This document shows, piece after piece, positions 32,752 through 41,645 of a stretch of DNA of 64,000 nt; position 1 is the stretch's first letter, and every line of letters begins with the position of its first letter. The DNA comes from Pedobacter cryoconitis (GTDB lineage: Bacteria; Bacteroidota; Bacteroidia; Sphingobacteriales; Sphingobacteriaceae), in the NCBI RefSeq assembly GCF_014207135.1, contig NZ_JACHCC010000015.1:124001-188000 (forward strand). The letters run 5' to 3'. Position numbers and translations under genes: made by a program. The notes beneath the pieces are model-generated. The model ran no database searches, was not told the DNA's origin, and saw only the letters and a program-made list of their open reading frames with translations.

Positions 32752-35700
32752 TTATTGTTTTGCAATCAAAATCTGTAATTCAACATCATCGATCACTATT
32801 TTGTTTCCTTTATCTAAATTACTTATCAAATTAATAGCATCAGCTAATATTTCAGCGCAAATGTATACTTTATTTTGTGCCACCGCACCTGCAATCAAAT
32901 TATGATTTTGTAAACTAACAGTAATACGGTCAGTGACTTCAAAATTAAGTTCTTTTCTTAAATTCTGGATCCTGTTAATCAATTCACGTGACAGTCCTTC
33001 TTCTTTCAGCTCTTCAGTAATAGTCACATCAAGTGCAACAGTCAGGCTGCCCATATTGGTTACCTGCCATCCAGGAATATCCTCAGCAATGATCTCTACA
33101 TCTTCCAGCAGAATTTCATACGTTGTACCCGGTACAATATAAGAACCTTCCGCCTCAAATTTGCTTAATTCTTCCTGGCTCATTCCAGTAATTTTTTCGG
33201 CAACTGCTTTCATGTCCTTACCCACCTTAGGGCCAAGGGCTTTGAAATTTGGTTTAATCTTTTTCTTGATAAAACCAGCGGTATCAGAAATATATTCAAT
33301 ATCCTTGATGTTAGTCTCCGAAAGAATAATATCCTTCACCAGCTCTACTCTTTCTTTGAAATTTTTATCCAGTACCGGGATTAATATCTTGGCCAGTGGC
33401 TGACGTACATTGATGCTCACTTTCTTTCTTAGTGAAAGTGCCATTGAAGAGATATTCTGTGCCAGTTCCATACGCTCATTCAATTCTGTGTCGATCAGCG
33501 AAGCATCGCCTGATTTCCATAAACTCAAATGCACTGACTGCTCTGTACCAGCCTTGTTAACCGTTAAATTCTGATATAACCAATCGGCAAAGAAAGGAGC
33601 TACCGGAGACATCAGCTGAGCAACGCTCATTAAGCAAGTATATAGTGTTTCGTAAGCAGCCTTTTTATCAGCAGTCATTTCACCTTTCCAGAAACGGCGA
33701 CGTGATAATCGGATATACCAGTTACTCAAATGCTCATCGACGAAAGTCTGAATCGCTCTTGCAGCTTTGGTTGGCTCATAAGTATTATAACTCTCATCTA
33801 CCTCATTAATCAGGTTCTGCAACAGGGATAAAATCCATCTGTCCAGTTCAGAACGGTCTTTGACAGGAGTTTCGTTGTTTTCGTCAATTTCAAACTTATC
33901 GATGTTCGCGTATAAAGCAAAGAAAGCATAAGTATTGTACAGCGTACCGAAGAACTTACGTCTCACCTCGTCCAGACCATCTGTGTTAAACTTCAGGTTG
34001 TCCCATGGAGACGCATTGCTGATCATGTACCATCTGGTTGCATCTGCACTATAAGTATCAATCGTATGGAACGGATCAACACCATTACCTAAACGCTTAG
34101 ACATTTTGTTACCGTTTTTATCCAGTACCAGTCCATTCGAAACCACATTTTTATAAGCGATACCTTTATTGCCCACACGTTCATTGATGGCTTTGATCTC
34201 ATCGCTGGTTTCACTTAACATCACTGCAATCGCATGTAAGGTAAAGAACCACCCGCGGGTCTGATCTACTCCCTCAGCAATGAAATCAGCCGGGTAAGCA
34301 TTTTCAAATTCCTCTTTGTTTTCAAAAGGGAAGTGCCATTGTGCATAAGGCATTGCACCACTGTCAAACCAAACGTCAATCAGGTCCAGCTCACGGGTCA
34401 TTTTCTCTCCTTTTGAAGAGGTTAAGATGACATCATCCACAAATGGACGGTGCATGTCTTTCAGTTCAAAGGAAGCCTCCATAAAGCCAGCCTCAACAGA
34501 TTTTTTGATCTCTGCATTCAGTTCTGCAATAGAACCGATACATTTCTCTTCCGAACCGTCCTGTGTTCTCCATATTGGTAAGGGAGTTCCCCAGTAGCGG
34601 GAGCGGGAAAGGTTCCAGTCTACCAGGTTTTCCAGCCAGTTTCCAAAACGGCCTGTTCCTGTAGCTTCCGGTTTCCAGTTAATAGTTTTATTCAGGGCAA
34701 CCATTTTATCTTTCACTGCAGTGGTTTTGATAAACCAGCTGTCCAGTGGATAGTATAAAATTGGCTTGTCCGTTCTCCAGCAATGCGGATAGCTGTGCTC
34801 GTATTTTTTAACGTCGAAGGCTTTGTTGTCTTCCTTCAGTTTAATTGCAATCAGGACGTCCGTAGGCTTGAAATCTGCTGCTTTACGTTCCTCATCACTA
34901 TAATATTCTTCTTTTACATAACGACCTGCAAAATCAGTTACCTCATCTACGAATTTACCCTGTTTGTTAACCAGAGGAAGTTCATTGCCCTGGTCGTCAG
35001 TAACCATGACATAAGGCATATCATTTTCCTTCACGACACGAAAATCGTCTGCGCCGAATACCGCTGCAAGATGCACAATACCGGTACCGTCTTCAGTTGT
35101 TACGTAATCCGCAGGGATTACACGGAAAGCCTTTGCTTCTAATTCTGCATTAGTTACATAAGGCATCAGCTGGTGATAAACCAGGCCAACCAGTTCCGCA
35201 CCCGTAAATTCGGCTGTGACTGTCCATGGAATCAGTTTGTCCCCGCCTTTGAAATCAGCGAAAGAAAGATCTTTAGCTTCATTTTTGAAATGTTTGCCGA
35301 TCAGATCTTTAGCCAGTATAACACTTACAGGTAAGAAAGTATAAGGGTTGAAAGTCTTAACTTTTACATAATTTATTTTTGCACCAACTGCCAATGCACC
35401 GTTAGACGGTAAAGTCCAGGGGGTAGTTGTCCAGGCAATGAAAGCTGTTTCTTCTGTGTCATTTTCAAATAATACCGGCATCATCGGATGCTGCTGTTCT
35501 TTTTTGATGAAGAACTGCGCAGTGATGGAAGTATCTTTCAGCATTTTGTAAGTACCCGGCTGGTTCAGTTCATGCGAACTTAAGCCAGTACCCGCAGCAG
35601 GAGAATATGGTTGTACCGTATAACCCTTATACAAAAGGCCTTTATCGTAGAAAGTCTTTAAGATCCACCAAAGAGACTCAATGTATTCATTTTCATAAGT

Positions 35701-36144
35701 GATATAGGGTTTCTCCAGATCCACCCAGTAACCCATCTTTTCAGTCAGGTCATTCCAGATGTCAGTATAACGCATAACTTCTTCACGACAGGCTTCATTG
35801 TACTGCTCAACCGTAATTTTAGTACCGATGTCAACTTTGGTAATTCCTAGTTTCTTCTCTACGGCAAGCTCAATAGGCAGTCCGTGTGTATCCCATCCGC
35901 CTTTACGTTTTACCTGGAAACCTTTCAGAGTCTTATAACGACAGAAAATATCTTTAATAGCGCGCGCCATGACATGGTGAATACCAGGCATGCCGTTAGC
36001 TGAAGGAGGGCCTTCATAAAAAGTAAATGGGTTTGATTTTGGGCGGGTAGAAATACTTTTTTCAAATATATTTTCTGCCTTCCAAAACTCCAGTATCTCT
36101 TTACCTATCTTAGGTAGCTCTAATTGTTTAAATTCCCTATACAT
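32752..36144 (-). CDS. ileS: Isoleucyl-tRNA synthetase, type 2 with GXHH signature
   Basis: IleRS charges tRNA-Ile and edits misactivated valine. The 1130-residue length and the sequence FYEGPPSANGMPGIHHV point to the type 2 (eukaryote-like) IleRS. The class I HXGH signature is replaced by G54-I-H-H57. The second class I motif is canonical (NKMSKRLGN). The CP1 editing domain is present (TTTPWTLPSN), as is the extended C-terminal domain. Type 2 enzymes resist mupirocin, and the GXHH form has been linked to very high resistance. The ATG at 36144 is chosen over a TTG one codon upstream. It heads the ileS-dksA-lspA operon. Confidence 0.96.
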   Translation of the reverse strand: MYREFKQLELPKIGKEILEFWKAENIFEKSISTRPKSNPFTFYEGPPSANGMPGIHHVMARAIKDIFCRYKTLKGFQVKRKGGWDTHGLPIELAVEKKLGITKVDIGTKITVEQYNEACREEVMRYTDIWNDLTEKMGYWVDLEKPYITYENEYIESLWWILKTFYDKGLLYKGYTVQPYSPAAGTGLSSHELNQPGTYKMLKDTSITAQFFIKKEQQHPMMPVLFENDTEETAFIAWTTTPWTLPSNGALAVGAKINYVKVKTFNPYTFLPVSVILAKDLIGKHFKNEAKDLSFADFKGGDKLIPWTVTAEFTGAELVGLVYHQLMPYVTNAELEAKAFRVIPADYVTTEDGTGIVHLAAVFGADDFRVVKENDMPYVMVTDDQGNELPLVNKQGKFVDEVTDFAGRYVKEEYYSDEERKAADFKPTDVLIAIKLKEDNKAFDVKKYEHSYPHCWRTDKPILYYPLDSWFIKTTAVKDKMVALNKTINWKPEATGTGRFGNWLENLVDWNLSRSRYWGTPLPIWRTQDGSEEKCIGSIAELNAEIKKSVEAGFMEASFELKDMHRPFVDDVILTSSKGEKMTRELDLIDVWFDSGAMPYAQWHFPFENKEEFENAYPADFIAEGVDQTRGWFFTLHAIAVMLSETSDEIKAINERVGNKGIAYKNVVSNGLVLDKNGNKMSKRLGNGVDPFHTIDTYSADATRWYMISNASPWDNLKFNTDGLDEVRRKFFGTLYNTYAFFALYANIDKFEIDENNETPVKDRSELDRWILSLLQNLINEVDESYNTYEPTKAARAIQTFVDEHLSNWYIRLSRRRFWKGEMTADKKAAYETLYTCLMSVAQLMSPVAPFFADWLYQNLTVNKAGTEQSVHLSLWKSGDASLIDTELNERMELAQNISSMALSLRKKVSINVRQPLAKILIPVLDKNFKERVELVKDIILSETNIKDIEYISDTAGFIKKKIKPNFKALGPKVGKDMKAVAEKITGMSQEELSKFEAEGSYIVPGTTYEILLEDVEIIAEDIPGWQVTNMGSLTVALDVTITEELKEEGLSRELINRIQNLRKELNFEVTDRITVSLQNHNLIAGAVAQNKVYICAEILADAINLISNLDKGNKIVIDDVELQILIAKQ

Positions 36145-36173
36145 CAATCCAGTATCTTAAAAAAATAAGGATG

Positions 36174-36181
36174 CAAAGTTA
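36174..36181 (-). promoter_or_regulatory. Probable -7 box (TAACTTTG) for the ileS operon
   Basis: On the minus strand the octamer TAACTTTG fits TAnnTTTG and lies 29 bases before the ileS ATG. No TTG is found at the expected -33 spacing. Confidence 0.45.
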
Positions 36182-36304
36182 AGAATTAAGAATTAAAAAA
36201 AGGTAGATATTAAGGAAATACATTGATCTTCAAAAACTTAAATTGGTTTGGTTTTTGATGCCTTTAAATGCAAACGATAAATTAACCGTTACAATCTCAG
36301 TATT

Positions 36305-36562
36305 ATGATCAAGATAATGAAACTTCAAAAGGCAGTAATTGCTATTATCCTGGGTATAATTGCATTAGGTGCTTATATTCTGATGAGTGCAGCACATATC
36401 AAATGGAGCAGATATATACTTGAAGTGTCCGGATTATTTCTGATGCTGGGCGCGGTTCTTTTTCTTTATCCTATTTTATTTTCCAGAAAAGACAAAGAAG
36501 GTTGTGTGGAGCTTGATCCGGAAGCACCGATAGACAAAGTCGAAACGACAGATTCAGTCTGA
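36305..36562 (+). CDS. Small two-helix membrane protein, unknown
   Basis: This 85-residue protein has two hydrophobic segments (about 10-28, VIAIILGIIALGAYILMSA region, and 39-59, LEVSGLFLMLGAVLFLYPILF) and an acidic C-terminal tail (ELDPEAPIDKVETTDSV). It is probably an inner-membrane hairpin protein. It is isolated: divergent from ileS and convergent with a protease gene. No family is recognised. An ATG at 36317 is an alternative start. Its length, membrane pattern and the hairpin downstream support a real gene, but the evidence is modest. Confidence 0.55.
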   Translation: MIKIMKLQKAVIAIILGIIALGAYILMSAAHIKWSRYILEVSGLFLMLGAVLFLYPILFSRKDKEGCVELDPEAPIDKVETTDSV

Positions 36563-36601
36563 AGGACAGTTGACCTCCCGGACTGGTACGGTTCGTCAAA
36601 A

Positions 36602-36700
36602 CCCCACAAATAACCTATCATCAAAACACGTTGAGGCCACCTTTTCCCTAAGGAGAAAGGTGGCCTCAACGTGGCCTAATGGTGGCCTTATGGTGGGGTA
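36602..36700. repeat. Hairpin and 11-bp tandem repeat, terminator region of convergent genes
   Basis: Perfect 18-bp arms (36627-36644 and 36656-36673, built on GTTGAGGCCACC/GGTGGCCTCAAC) form a stable hairpin. From 36657 four 11-base units follow (core RTGGCCT/GTGGGG), the first overlapping the right arm. CCCCAC at 36602-36607 could pair with GTGGGG at 36693-36698 and close a larger stem. The element sits between convergent genes and lacks a classical T run. Confidence 0.65.
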
Positions 36701-36743
36701 ATCTGCAAGCGTACCCGAACAGGTTACGAAACAGATACGAAGA

Positions 36744-37847
36744 TTATATACCTAATTTTTTCTTCAGTTCTTTTGACAATGCAGCTTTAGGTAATACTAA
36801 ACTCACTGTGTTAATCGCGAAATAAGGTTCCGAAACTTCTATATAGCCTTTGAAAGGGCCTACTGCACCCCATGAATTTTTAACTTTAAAAAAGTATTTT
36901 CCATCAGTTGACTGTTCTAATCCGATCAGGTGCATTAAATGATCATCCTCGGTCGTCAGGTTTTCATACAACTGCTGACGCAATTCCGGTGAATAAGCCA
37001 GTTCTTTTGCATTTGGATTCAGTTTAGGTGCTTTGGCATCAGTAGTGTCTGCAAACAGGATTGCATAACCTTTTCCCTGCTGGAAATTTCTGTTGCTGAC
37101 ATCTGCATCCCACATAACAGTATAGCCATTTTTTAAGGCCGTTTTTGTCATACCGATCATTTCATCTAATGGCAGGTTATAAAAAGAACCATTTGAAAAA
37201 TTATCAGGGGCTTCTAAAATGAAAGATGAATAAAATGGGTGATGGGTAAAGGAAGTGATATTCACATAATCGTTCGCATCAAACTTTAATACTTCTTTAG
37301 CAAATGTTTTGGGCGTATAGTTTTTGCCCTTATAATCGAAATTAGCTGGTGGAATACCAATTTTCTGGTCCAGGATCTGCTCATAGCCTTTTAGCCAGTC
37401 GGCTGCTAAAGGACGTTTTTTTAGTATGCCATCCAGGTAGGTTTTTAAAGCTTCTTCCAAACCGGAATGATTAGGAATTTCTCCACTCACACCCTGGAAA
37501 GCCTCTTGCGGCATAGCACCATAAAGTGCAGTCGCACGGATCAGGTCATGTCCCAGCCCACCTTCACCAAACTGAGCTTTGCCCTGACGCAGGATGTAGT
37601 TTTTTGCTTTTTCTATATAAATGTTACGTGCAGTGAACATCTCGGAAAGATTAAATTCACCTAATCCTTTACGCAGTTCTTCGGATTCTACCAGTGAAGT
37701 AGTAGAATAATTCCAGCAGGTACCTGATTGTCCCTGGTTTTTAACCGATGTAGCAGGATTGTCTTTAATGGTCTTTAACTGACTTTCCTGGGCCTGTGCA
37801 GCGTACATCATGCCAATCCCAAGGACAAATAAAATAGTTTTTTTCAT
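36744..37847 (-). CDS. Secreted papain-like C1 peptidase (bleomycin hydrolase/PepC-like)
   Basis: This 367-residue protein is a C1B-type cysteine peptidase with a Sec signal peptide (MYAAQAQ). It has the nucleophile Cys44 in NQGQSGTCWNYS, His306 in HLMHLIGLE and Asn324 in VKNSWG, completing the triad. The internal segments LSEMFTARNIYIEKA and GHDLIRATALYGAMP are typical of the bleomycin hydrolase/PepC family. Unlike cytoplasmic PepC, this form is exported to the periplasm or beyond, as in many Bacteroidota. It may act as an aminopeptidase on imported peptides. It lies 68 bases downstream of a secreted serine protease on the same strand. Confidence 0.9.
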   Translation of the reverse strand: MKKTILFVLGIGMMYAAQAQESQLKTIKDNPATSVKNQGQSGTCWNYSTTSLVESEELRKGLGEFNLSEMFTARNIYIEKAKNYILRQGKAQFGEGGLGHDLIRATALYGAMPQEAFQGVSGEIPNHSGLEEALKTYLDGILKKRPLAADWLKGYEQILDQKIGIPPANFDYKGKNYTPKTFAKEVLKFDANDYVNITSFTHHPFYSSFILEAPDNFSNGSFYNLPLDEMIGMTKTALKNGYTVMWDADVSNRNFQQGKGYAILFADTTDAKAPKLNPNAKELAYSPELRQQLYENLTTEDDHLMHLIGLEQSTDGKYFFKVKNSWGAVGPFKGYIEVSEPYFAINTVSLVLPKAALSKELKKKLGI

Positions 37848-37915
37848 GTAGTTATATTTTTAGAGGCGATTTTTATTTTCCTAAATTAAGGAAAAACCTC
37901 TGCAAAAATGCGGGC

Positions 37916-39646
37916 TCATTTGACTAGATTAAAATTTAAAATTTCAACAAATTTGCTAACTATGATAGCGGGGATGGCCAGACTGCTTGTTCGGCTGAAC
38001 CTGGCAATATTTATTCCATAAAATCGTCCGTCTGTATCATATAAAGGCCCGCCGCATTCCGCAGGTTTTAATCTGCCGTCATGAACCAGAACATGATCAA
38101 ATCCATCAGCTCTTTCACTCCGTCCATCCGTAAAATGAAAGGCAATATGACTTGGTACAGGTGGTTTTTTAGATACCAGAACGAGTCGGGCTTTAAAGGG
38201 GCTTCTTCCTCTGTTATATTGAATATTGACCGTGTCAAGAACTTTAGAACCTGCCATTACTTTGATCAGGTCTTCTGGCTTTTGCATCGGCGTCCCGTTA
38301 AAGCTAACCAGTTCATCTCCGTCGTCAAGATTTGCAGTACTTGCCGGACTACCTGGTGAAATCTTGCTTATCATCAGTTTTCCATCTTCTAAACTGGTGT
38401 CAAATCCAATAAACGGAGGGTCTGGTACTCCGGCTACACCAAACTGCGTATTGCCAAGTACACTTATAATATTACCGTTATCTGGCTGAGGAGAAATCAG
38501 AAACTTACCTATCTCTTCAAAACCCACCGTGTCAGTCCGGACTGATTTAAGTTTCACTCCTCCTTTAATGATGCTATCCAATTGAAGCAGGACCAGGTCA
38601 TTCGCTTCATCCCGGCTTAGTACCATGGCTTTAATATTTTTACCGGTTTCTGTTTTGATCATTGGATCATCACCCACCATTGAACTTTTGCTGATTATAA
38701 AACTTTTATCTTTTAGCTTCCCGTCAGAAATAATGCCCTTCAGGTCGACAAGGGTACCGCGTATAAGCATTTCGGTGCCTTTGTTTGTGCTTTTTACCAC
38801 CATTACGGTTTTATCCAGCACAGCCTCAATTTCTTGTAGGCCTGCATTGATATTTTTAATTTCCGGCATTGGTTTCAGCATTGAACTTCTCGGATCAGCG
38901 GTAAAGTTTTCTGCTGCCGGAAGTGCGTCATAGTCTACAGGACTATTCAATGCGGTCCAATATTTTCTGTACAGATCTACAGGGACTTCATAATTGGAAT
39001 CCAGTGAAAGATCAACCCTACTGTGTAAACCAATTACTCTTCCCTTCATATCAAATAACGGTCCCCCTGAATCCCCTGGTTCCATGAGACAGGTAGAACG
39101 GATAAAACCGTCCCTGGTTCTGGGGTCGGCAATATATCCCAATCTCACGGTAGGCTTTTTAATACGCAGAGTACCCGGATAGGCGATGCTGATACAAGGC
39201 ATATCCTTTTGTAGGGATGATGACCAGCCCATTTCGGCGTAGGGCCAGGTTCCTTTATCAGTGATTTTCAGCATGGCCGCATCATTAGAAGCAATTTTAC
39301 CCAAACCTACCGCCCTGAATTTTCTACCATCGGGAAATGTAACTTCATATAAATTGGACTCTTTTTTTTGACCAGAAAACAGCGCACTATATACGTCATT
39401 TGGTCTGATTGCGTGTGCCGCAGAAAGAATATGACCGGCTGTATCAACCACTACACCGGTAAACTGTTCGGTACCTGCTGTTTGTGTAACAGAATCGTAG
39501 GAAGTGATGTAAACAGAGGAACGATATGCTTGCTGAATAGCCTTCTGAATATCTTTTTCCAACTTTTTGATACTCTGAGTAGTGTTTTGAGAAAATACCT
39601 GTGTACTAAATTGTAATGAAATGAATAAAAATAATAGTTTTTTCAT
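37916..39646 (-). CDS. Secreted double trypsin-like protease with PDZ domain; second site altered
   Basis: This 576-residue exported protein (signal peptide about 1-19, ending VFSQ) has an N-terminal HtrA/trypsin-like domain with the full triad: His78 (SAAHAI), Asp122 (SNDAAMLKI) and Ser193 (EPGDSGGP). A second chymotrypsin-like half follows (about 275-390), in which the His position reads ISDGKL and only Asp350 (EANDLVLL) is kept. A PDZ domain sits at about 405-490 (ISPGSPASTANLDDGDELVSFNG in short: GSPASTANLDDGDE). The closing segment has KPAECGGPLYD, with Cys531 where Ser would be. The PDZ therefore appears inserted in the second protease fold. It may be a periplasmic quality-control protease. 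Confidence 0.87.
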   Translation of the reverse strand: MKKLLFLFISLQFSTQVFSQNTTQSIKKLEKDIQKAIQQAYRSSVYITSYDSVTQTAGTEQFTGVVVDTAGHILSAAHAIRPNDVYSALFSGQKKESNLYEVTFPDGRKFRAVGLGKIASNDAAMLKITDKGTWPYAEMGWSSSLQKDMPCISIAYPGTLRIKKPTVRLGYIADPRTRDGFIRSTCLMEPGDSGGPLFDMKGRVIGLHSRVDLSLDSNYEVPVDLYRKYWTALNSPVDYDALPAAENFTADPRSSMLKPMPEIKNINAGLQEIEAVLDKTVMVVKSTNKGTEMLIRGTLVDLKGIISDGKLKDKSFIISKSSMVGDDPMIKTETGKNIKAMVLSRDEANDLVLLQLDSIIKGGVKLKSVRTDTVGFEEIGKFLISPQPDNGNIISVLGNTQFGVAGVPDPPFIGFDTSLEDGKLMISKISPGSPASTANLDDGDELVSFNGTPMQKPEDLIKVMAGSKVLDTVNIQYNRGRSPFKARLVLVSKKPPVPSHIAFHFTDGRSERADGFDHVLVHDGRLKPAECGGPLYDTDGRFYGINIARFSRTSSLAIPAIIVSKFVEILNFNLVK

Positions 39647-39730
39647 GTATTGATTTATAAACCCAGGGTAATTATGATTAGCCCAATCTAATAATGATTT
39701 GTCAAAAAATCAGGTAAATAAATATGCACA

Positions 39731-39766
39731 AAAAAAAACCGCATCATTGACGATGCGGTTTTTTTT
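39731..39766. terminator. Bidirectional terminator downstream of the phosphatase gene
   Basis: The 15-bp perfect arms (AAAAAAAACCGCATC 39731-39745 and its complement 39752-39766) surround a 6-base loop. It follows the minus strand phosphatase gene and separates it from the serine protease gene. Confidence 0.9.
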
Positions 39767-39778
39767 ATTCTTTTGTTT

Positions 39779-41629
39779 TTATTTAGAGGTAACGAGTCTG
39801 AGAATCTTTTTAAAGAGCTCATTGTTTGCATAAGTGCCGGTAAAATCACTGGAATGCGGGCCATAGGCATAAACAGGAACCATGATATTGGTATGGTCAT
39901 TGGTACTGAATTCGCCCTGGATTCTGCCTTCACTTGCAGAAGCATCCAATAGTGTTAAGCCGCCTGTTTCATGGTCTGCAGTAATTAAGACCAGCGTCTC
40001 GCCGTCCTGATCTGCAAAACGTAAAGCTTCACCTACAGTTTTATCGAAATCATGCAATTCGGTGACTACATATTTCAAATCATTCACATGGCCTCCGTAA
40101 TCGATCTGTGCGCCTTCGGTCATAATGAAAAATCCTTTTTTATTAGTGGATAAAAGCTGCATAGTTTTTTTTAGTGATTCAGCGAGCATATTGCCACGGC
40201 CATCTTTAACAGGGCGTGTCGCAGAATCCGGTAGTAACACCAGTTGTTTTCCGCTGGTTTTCTGTTTAAAGTCGGTCATTGATTTACTCAAAGTATAACC
40301 TTTATTTTCTAGTTTACGCATTAAATCAGCATCCGGATTTTGCAGAAAACTTTTCTGGTTGGAGCCAACTAAAATATCTACATGACTGTCCAGGAAATCT
40401 TTCGCTATGGCCTCACTAAAAGAGCGGTCCAGCTGATGGGCATAAAATACTGCAGGAGTAGCGTCGGTTATATCACCCACGCTGATGATTCCGCTTTTTA
40501 ATCCATAAGTTGCCAGCGTATCTACCAGGTTGGTTCTTTTTTTATCATCAGTCCCCATACCGATATAACGGTTGTTCGTTTTCTCGCCCATGGCAATAGC
40601 CGAACCGCCTGCGGCCGAATCTGTATTTCCTGAATTGGCTGCTGCGGTTTGTGAAAAACCACTGTTACGGATCATCGTGATGTTCAGGTTACCATGATTT
40701 GCAATCCATCCGGCATGAATTTGTGCCAGGCCCATCCCATCACCGATCAGTAAGATTATGTTTTTCACTTTCTTATCTGCACCGTCAGTTTTATAGCTTG
40801 GCTGATAAACAGGATAAGCAACCGGATTAGTATAAGTCAGTTTGTCCTTTCTTAAATAGAAATCGCGTAATTTTTCTGGTGCATCTGTATTAATCCAGTC
40901 AACTCCGAACTTTTCCAGTTCAACCCAGGTATTAGGACTATCCTGTGTCGCCCAGAAACGGAAAGGTTTGTTTTTCTGATGTGCCGCATCTATAACCGCT
41001 TTGAGTTTAAGCTCGTCGATTTTGGTTGGTGTGCCTTTACCATTCCAAACCGTATAGTGCGTAAGCTCATCGCTGATCATCGCTATACGTTCAAGCTGTT
41101 CATCTGTGTAAACGGTTGTTGGGCGGCCATCAAAAGAGATAATCTCAGGATAATCTTTGAACTTTTCAGGTACCGGCATATCCCCGCTGATGACAATACT
41201 TACCGCATCTGGGTTTGTCGGCCTGTTGACCATATCCTGAAATGGCTTCAGCTCTTTCAACAACTGAGGAAGTACATGCTGGTAATCTTCCTTGACATCA
41301 ATAACCAGCTGTAACTTTAACTTCGGATCTGCATAAGGATGATTTCCATTTTGTTTATACAGTTTGTACAATGGTTCCAGATATTCTTTGACCAAAGTAG
41401 CTCCCGGTTTGATCTCTTTCAGTTCATGCGCTACAAACAGCTGCCCTTCCTTAAGAAACACATCAGCCTCAATAGACCCCATGCCCGCGTAATAGGCGCG
41501 GAGCAGGGGGATATTTTGTTTGTAATCATTGTGACTATGTCCAGCATTAGCTGATAAGGATTGCTGAGCCTGTGAATCTATCGTCAGCAGGAGCAATCCT
41601 AAGAACGAATAGCGGAATAATTTCTTCAT
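39779..41629 (-). CDS. Fused glycerophosphodiester-phosphodiesterase-like and alkaline phosphatase
   Basis: This 616-residue secreted protein joins two phosphate-releasing modules. After a signal peptide (about 1-21), residues 29-258 resemble a GDPD/PI-PLC TIM barrel: GHSHNDYKQN with metal-binding or catalytic His, SIEADVFLK, and a later DVKEDY. Residues about 290-616 are an alkaline phosphatase: metal site LIGDGMG, nucleophile Ser338 in GNTDSAAGGSA, TEGAQIDYGGH, and TADHETGG. It could release phosphate from phosphodiesters through a monoester. The ATG at 41629 is preferred to 41659, which would overlap the SusD stop. It lies 16 bases after susD and is the last gene of the sigma/FecR/SusC/SusD set. 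Confidence 0.88.
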   Translation of the reverse strand: MKKLFRYSFLGLLLLTIDSQAQQSLSANAGHSHNDYKQNIPLLRAYYAGMGSIEADVFLKEGQLFVAHELKEIKPGATLVKEYLEPLYKLYKQNGNHPYADPKLKLQLVIDVKEDYQHVLPQLLKELKPFQDMVNRPTNPDAVSIVISGDMPVPEKFKDYPEIISFDGRPTTVYTDEQLERIAMISDELTHYTVWNGKGTPTKIDELKLKAVIDAAHQKNKPFRFWATQDSPNTWVELEKFGVDWINTDAPEKLRDFYLRKDKLTYTNPVAYPVYQPSYKTDGADKKVKNIILLIGDGMGLAQIHAGWIANHGNLNITMIRNSGFSQTAAANSGNTDSAAGGSAIAMGEKTNNRYIGMGTDDKKRTNLVDTLATYGLKSGIISVGDITDATPAVFYAHQLDRSFSEAIAKDFLDSHVDILVGSNQKSFLQNPDADLMRKLENKGYTLSKSMTDFKQKTSGKQLVLLPDSATRPVKDGRGNMLAESLKKTMQLLSTNKKGFFIMTEGAQIDYGGHVNDLKYVVTELHDFDKTVGEALRFADQDGETLVLITADHETGGLTLLDASASEGRIQGEFSTNDHTNIMVPVYAYGPHSSDFTGTYANNELFKKILRLVTSK

Positions 41630-41645
41630 GATCTTAAATATTTGT

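Noticed and set aside
34783..35142. 119-residue + strand frame opposite ileS
   Set aside because: Antisense to a conserved IleRS region; no independent support.
36466..36669. Minus strand 67-residue frame across the hairpin region
   Set aside because: It is formed by the repeat and the antisense of the small membrane gene; no protein features.
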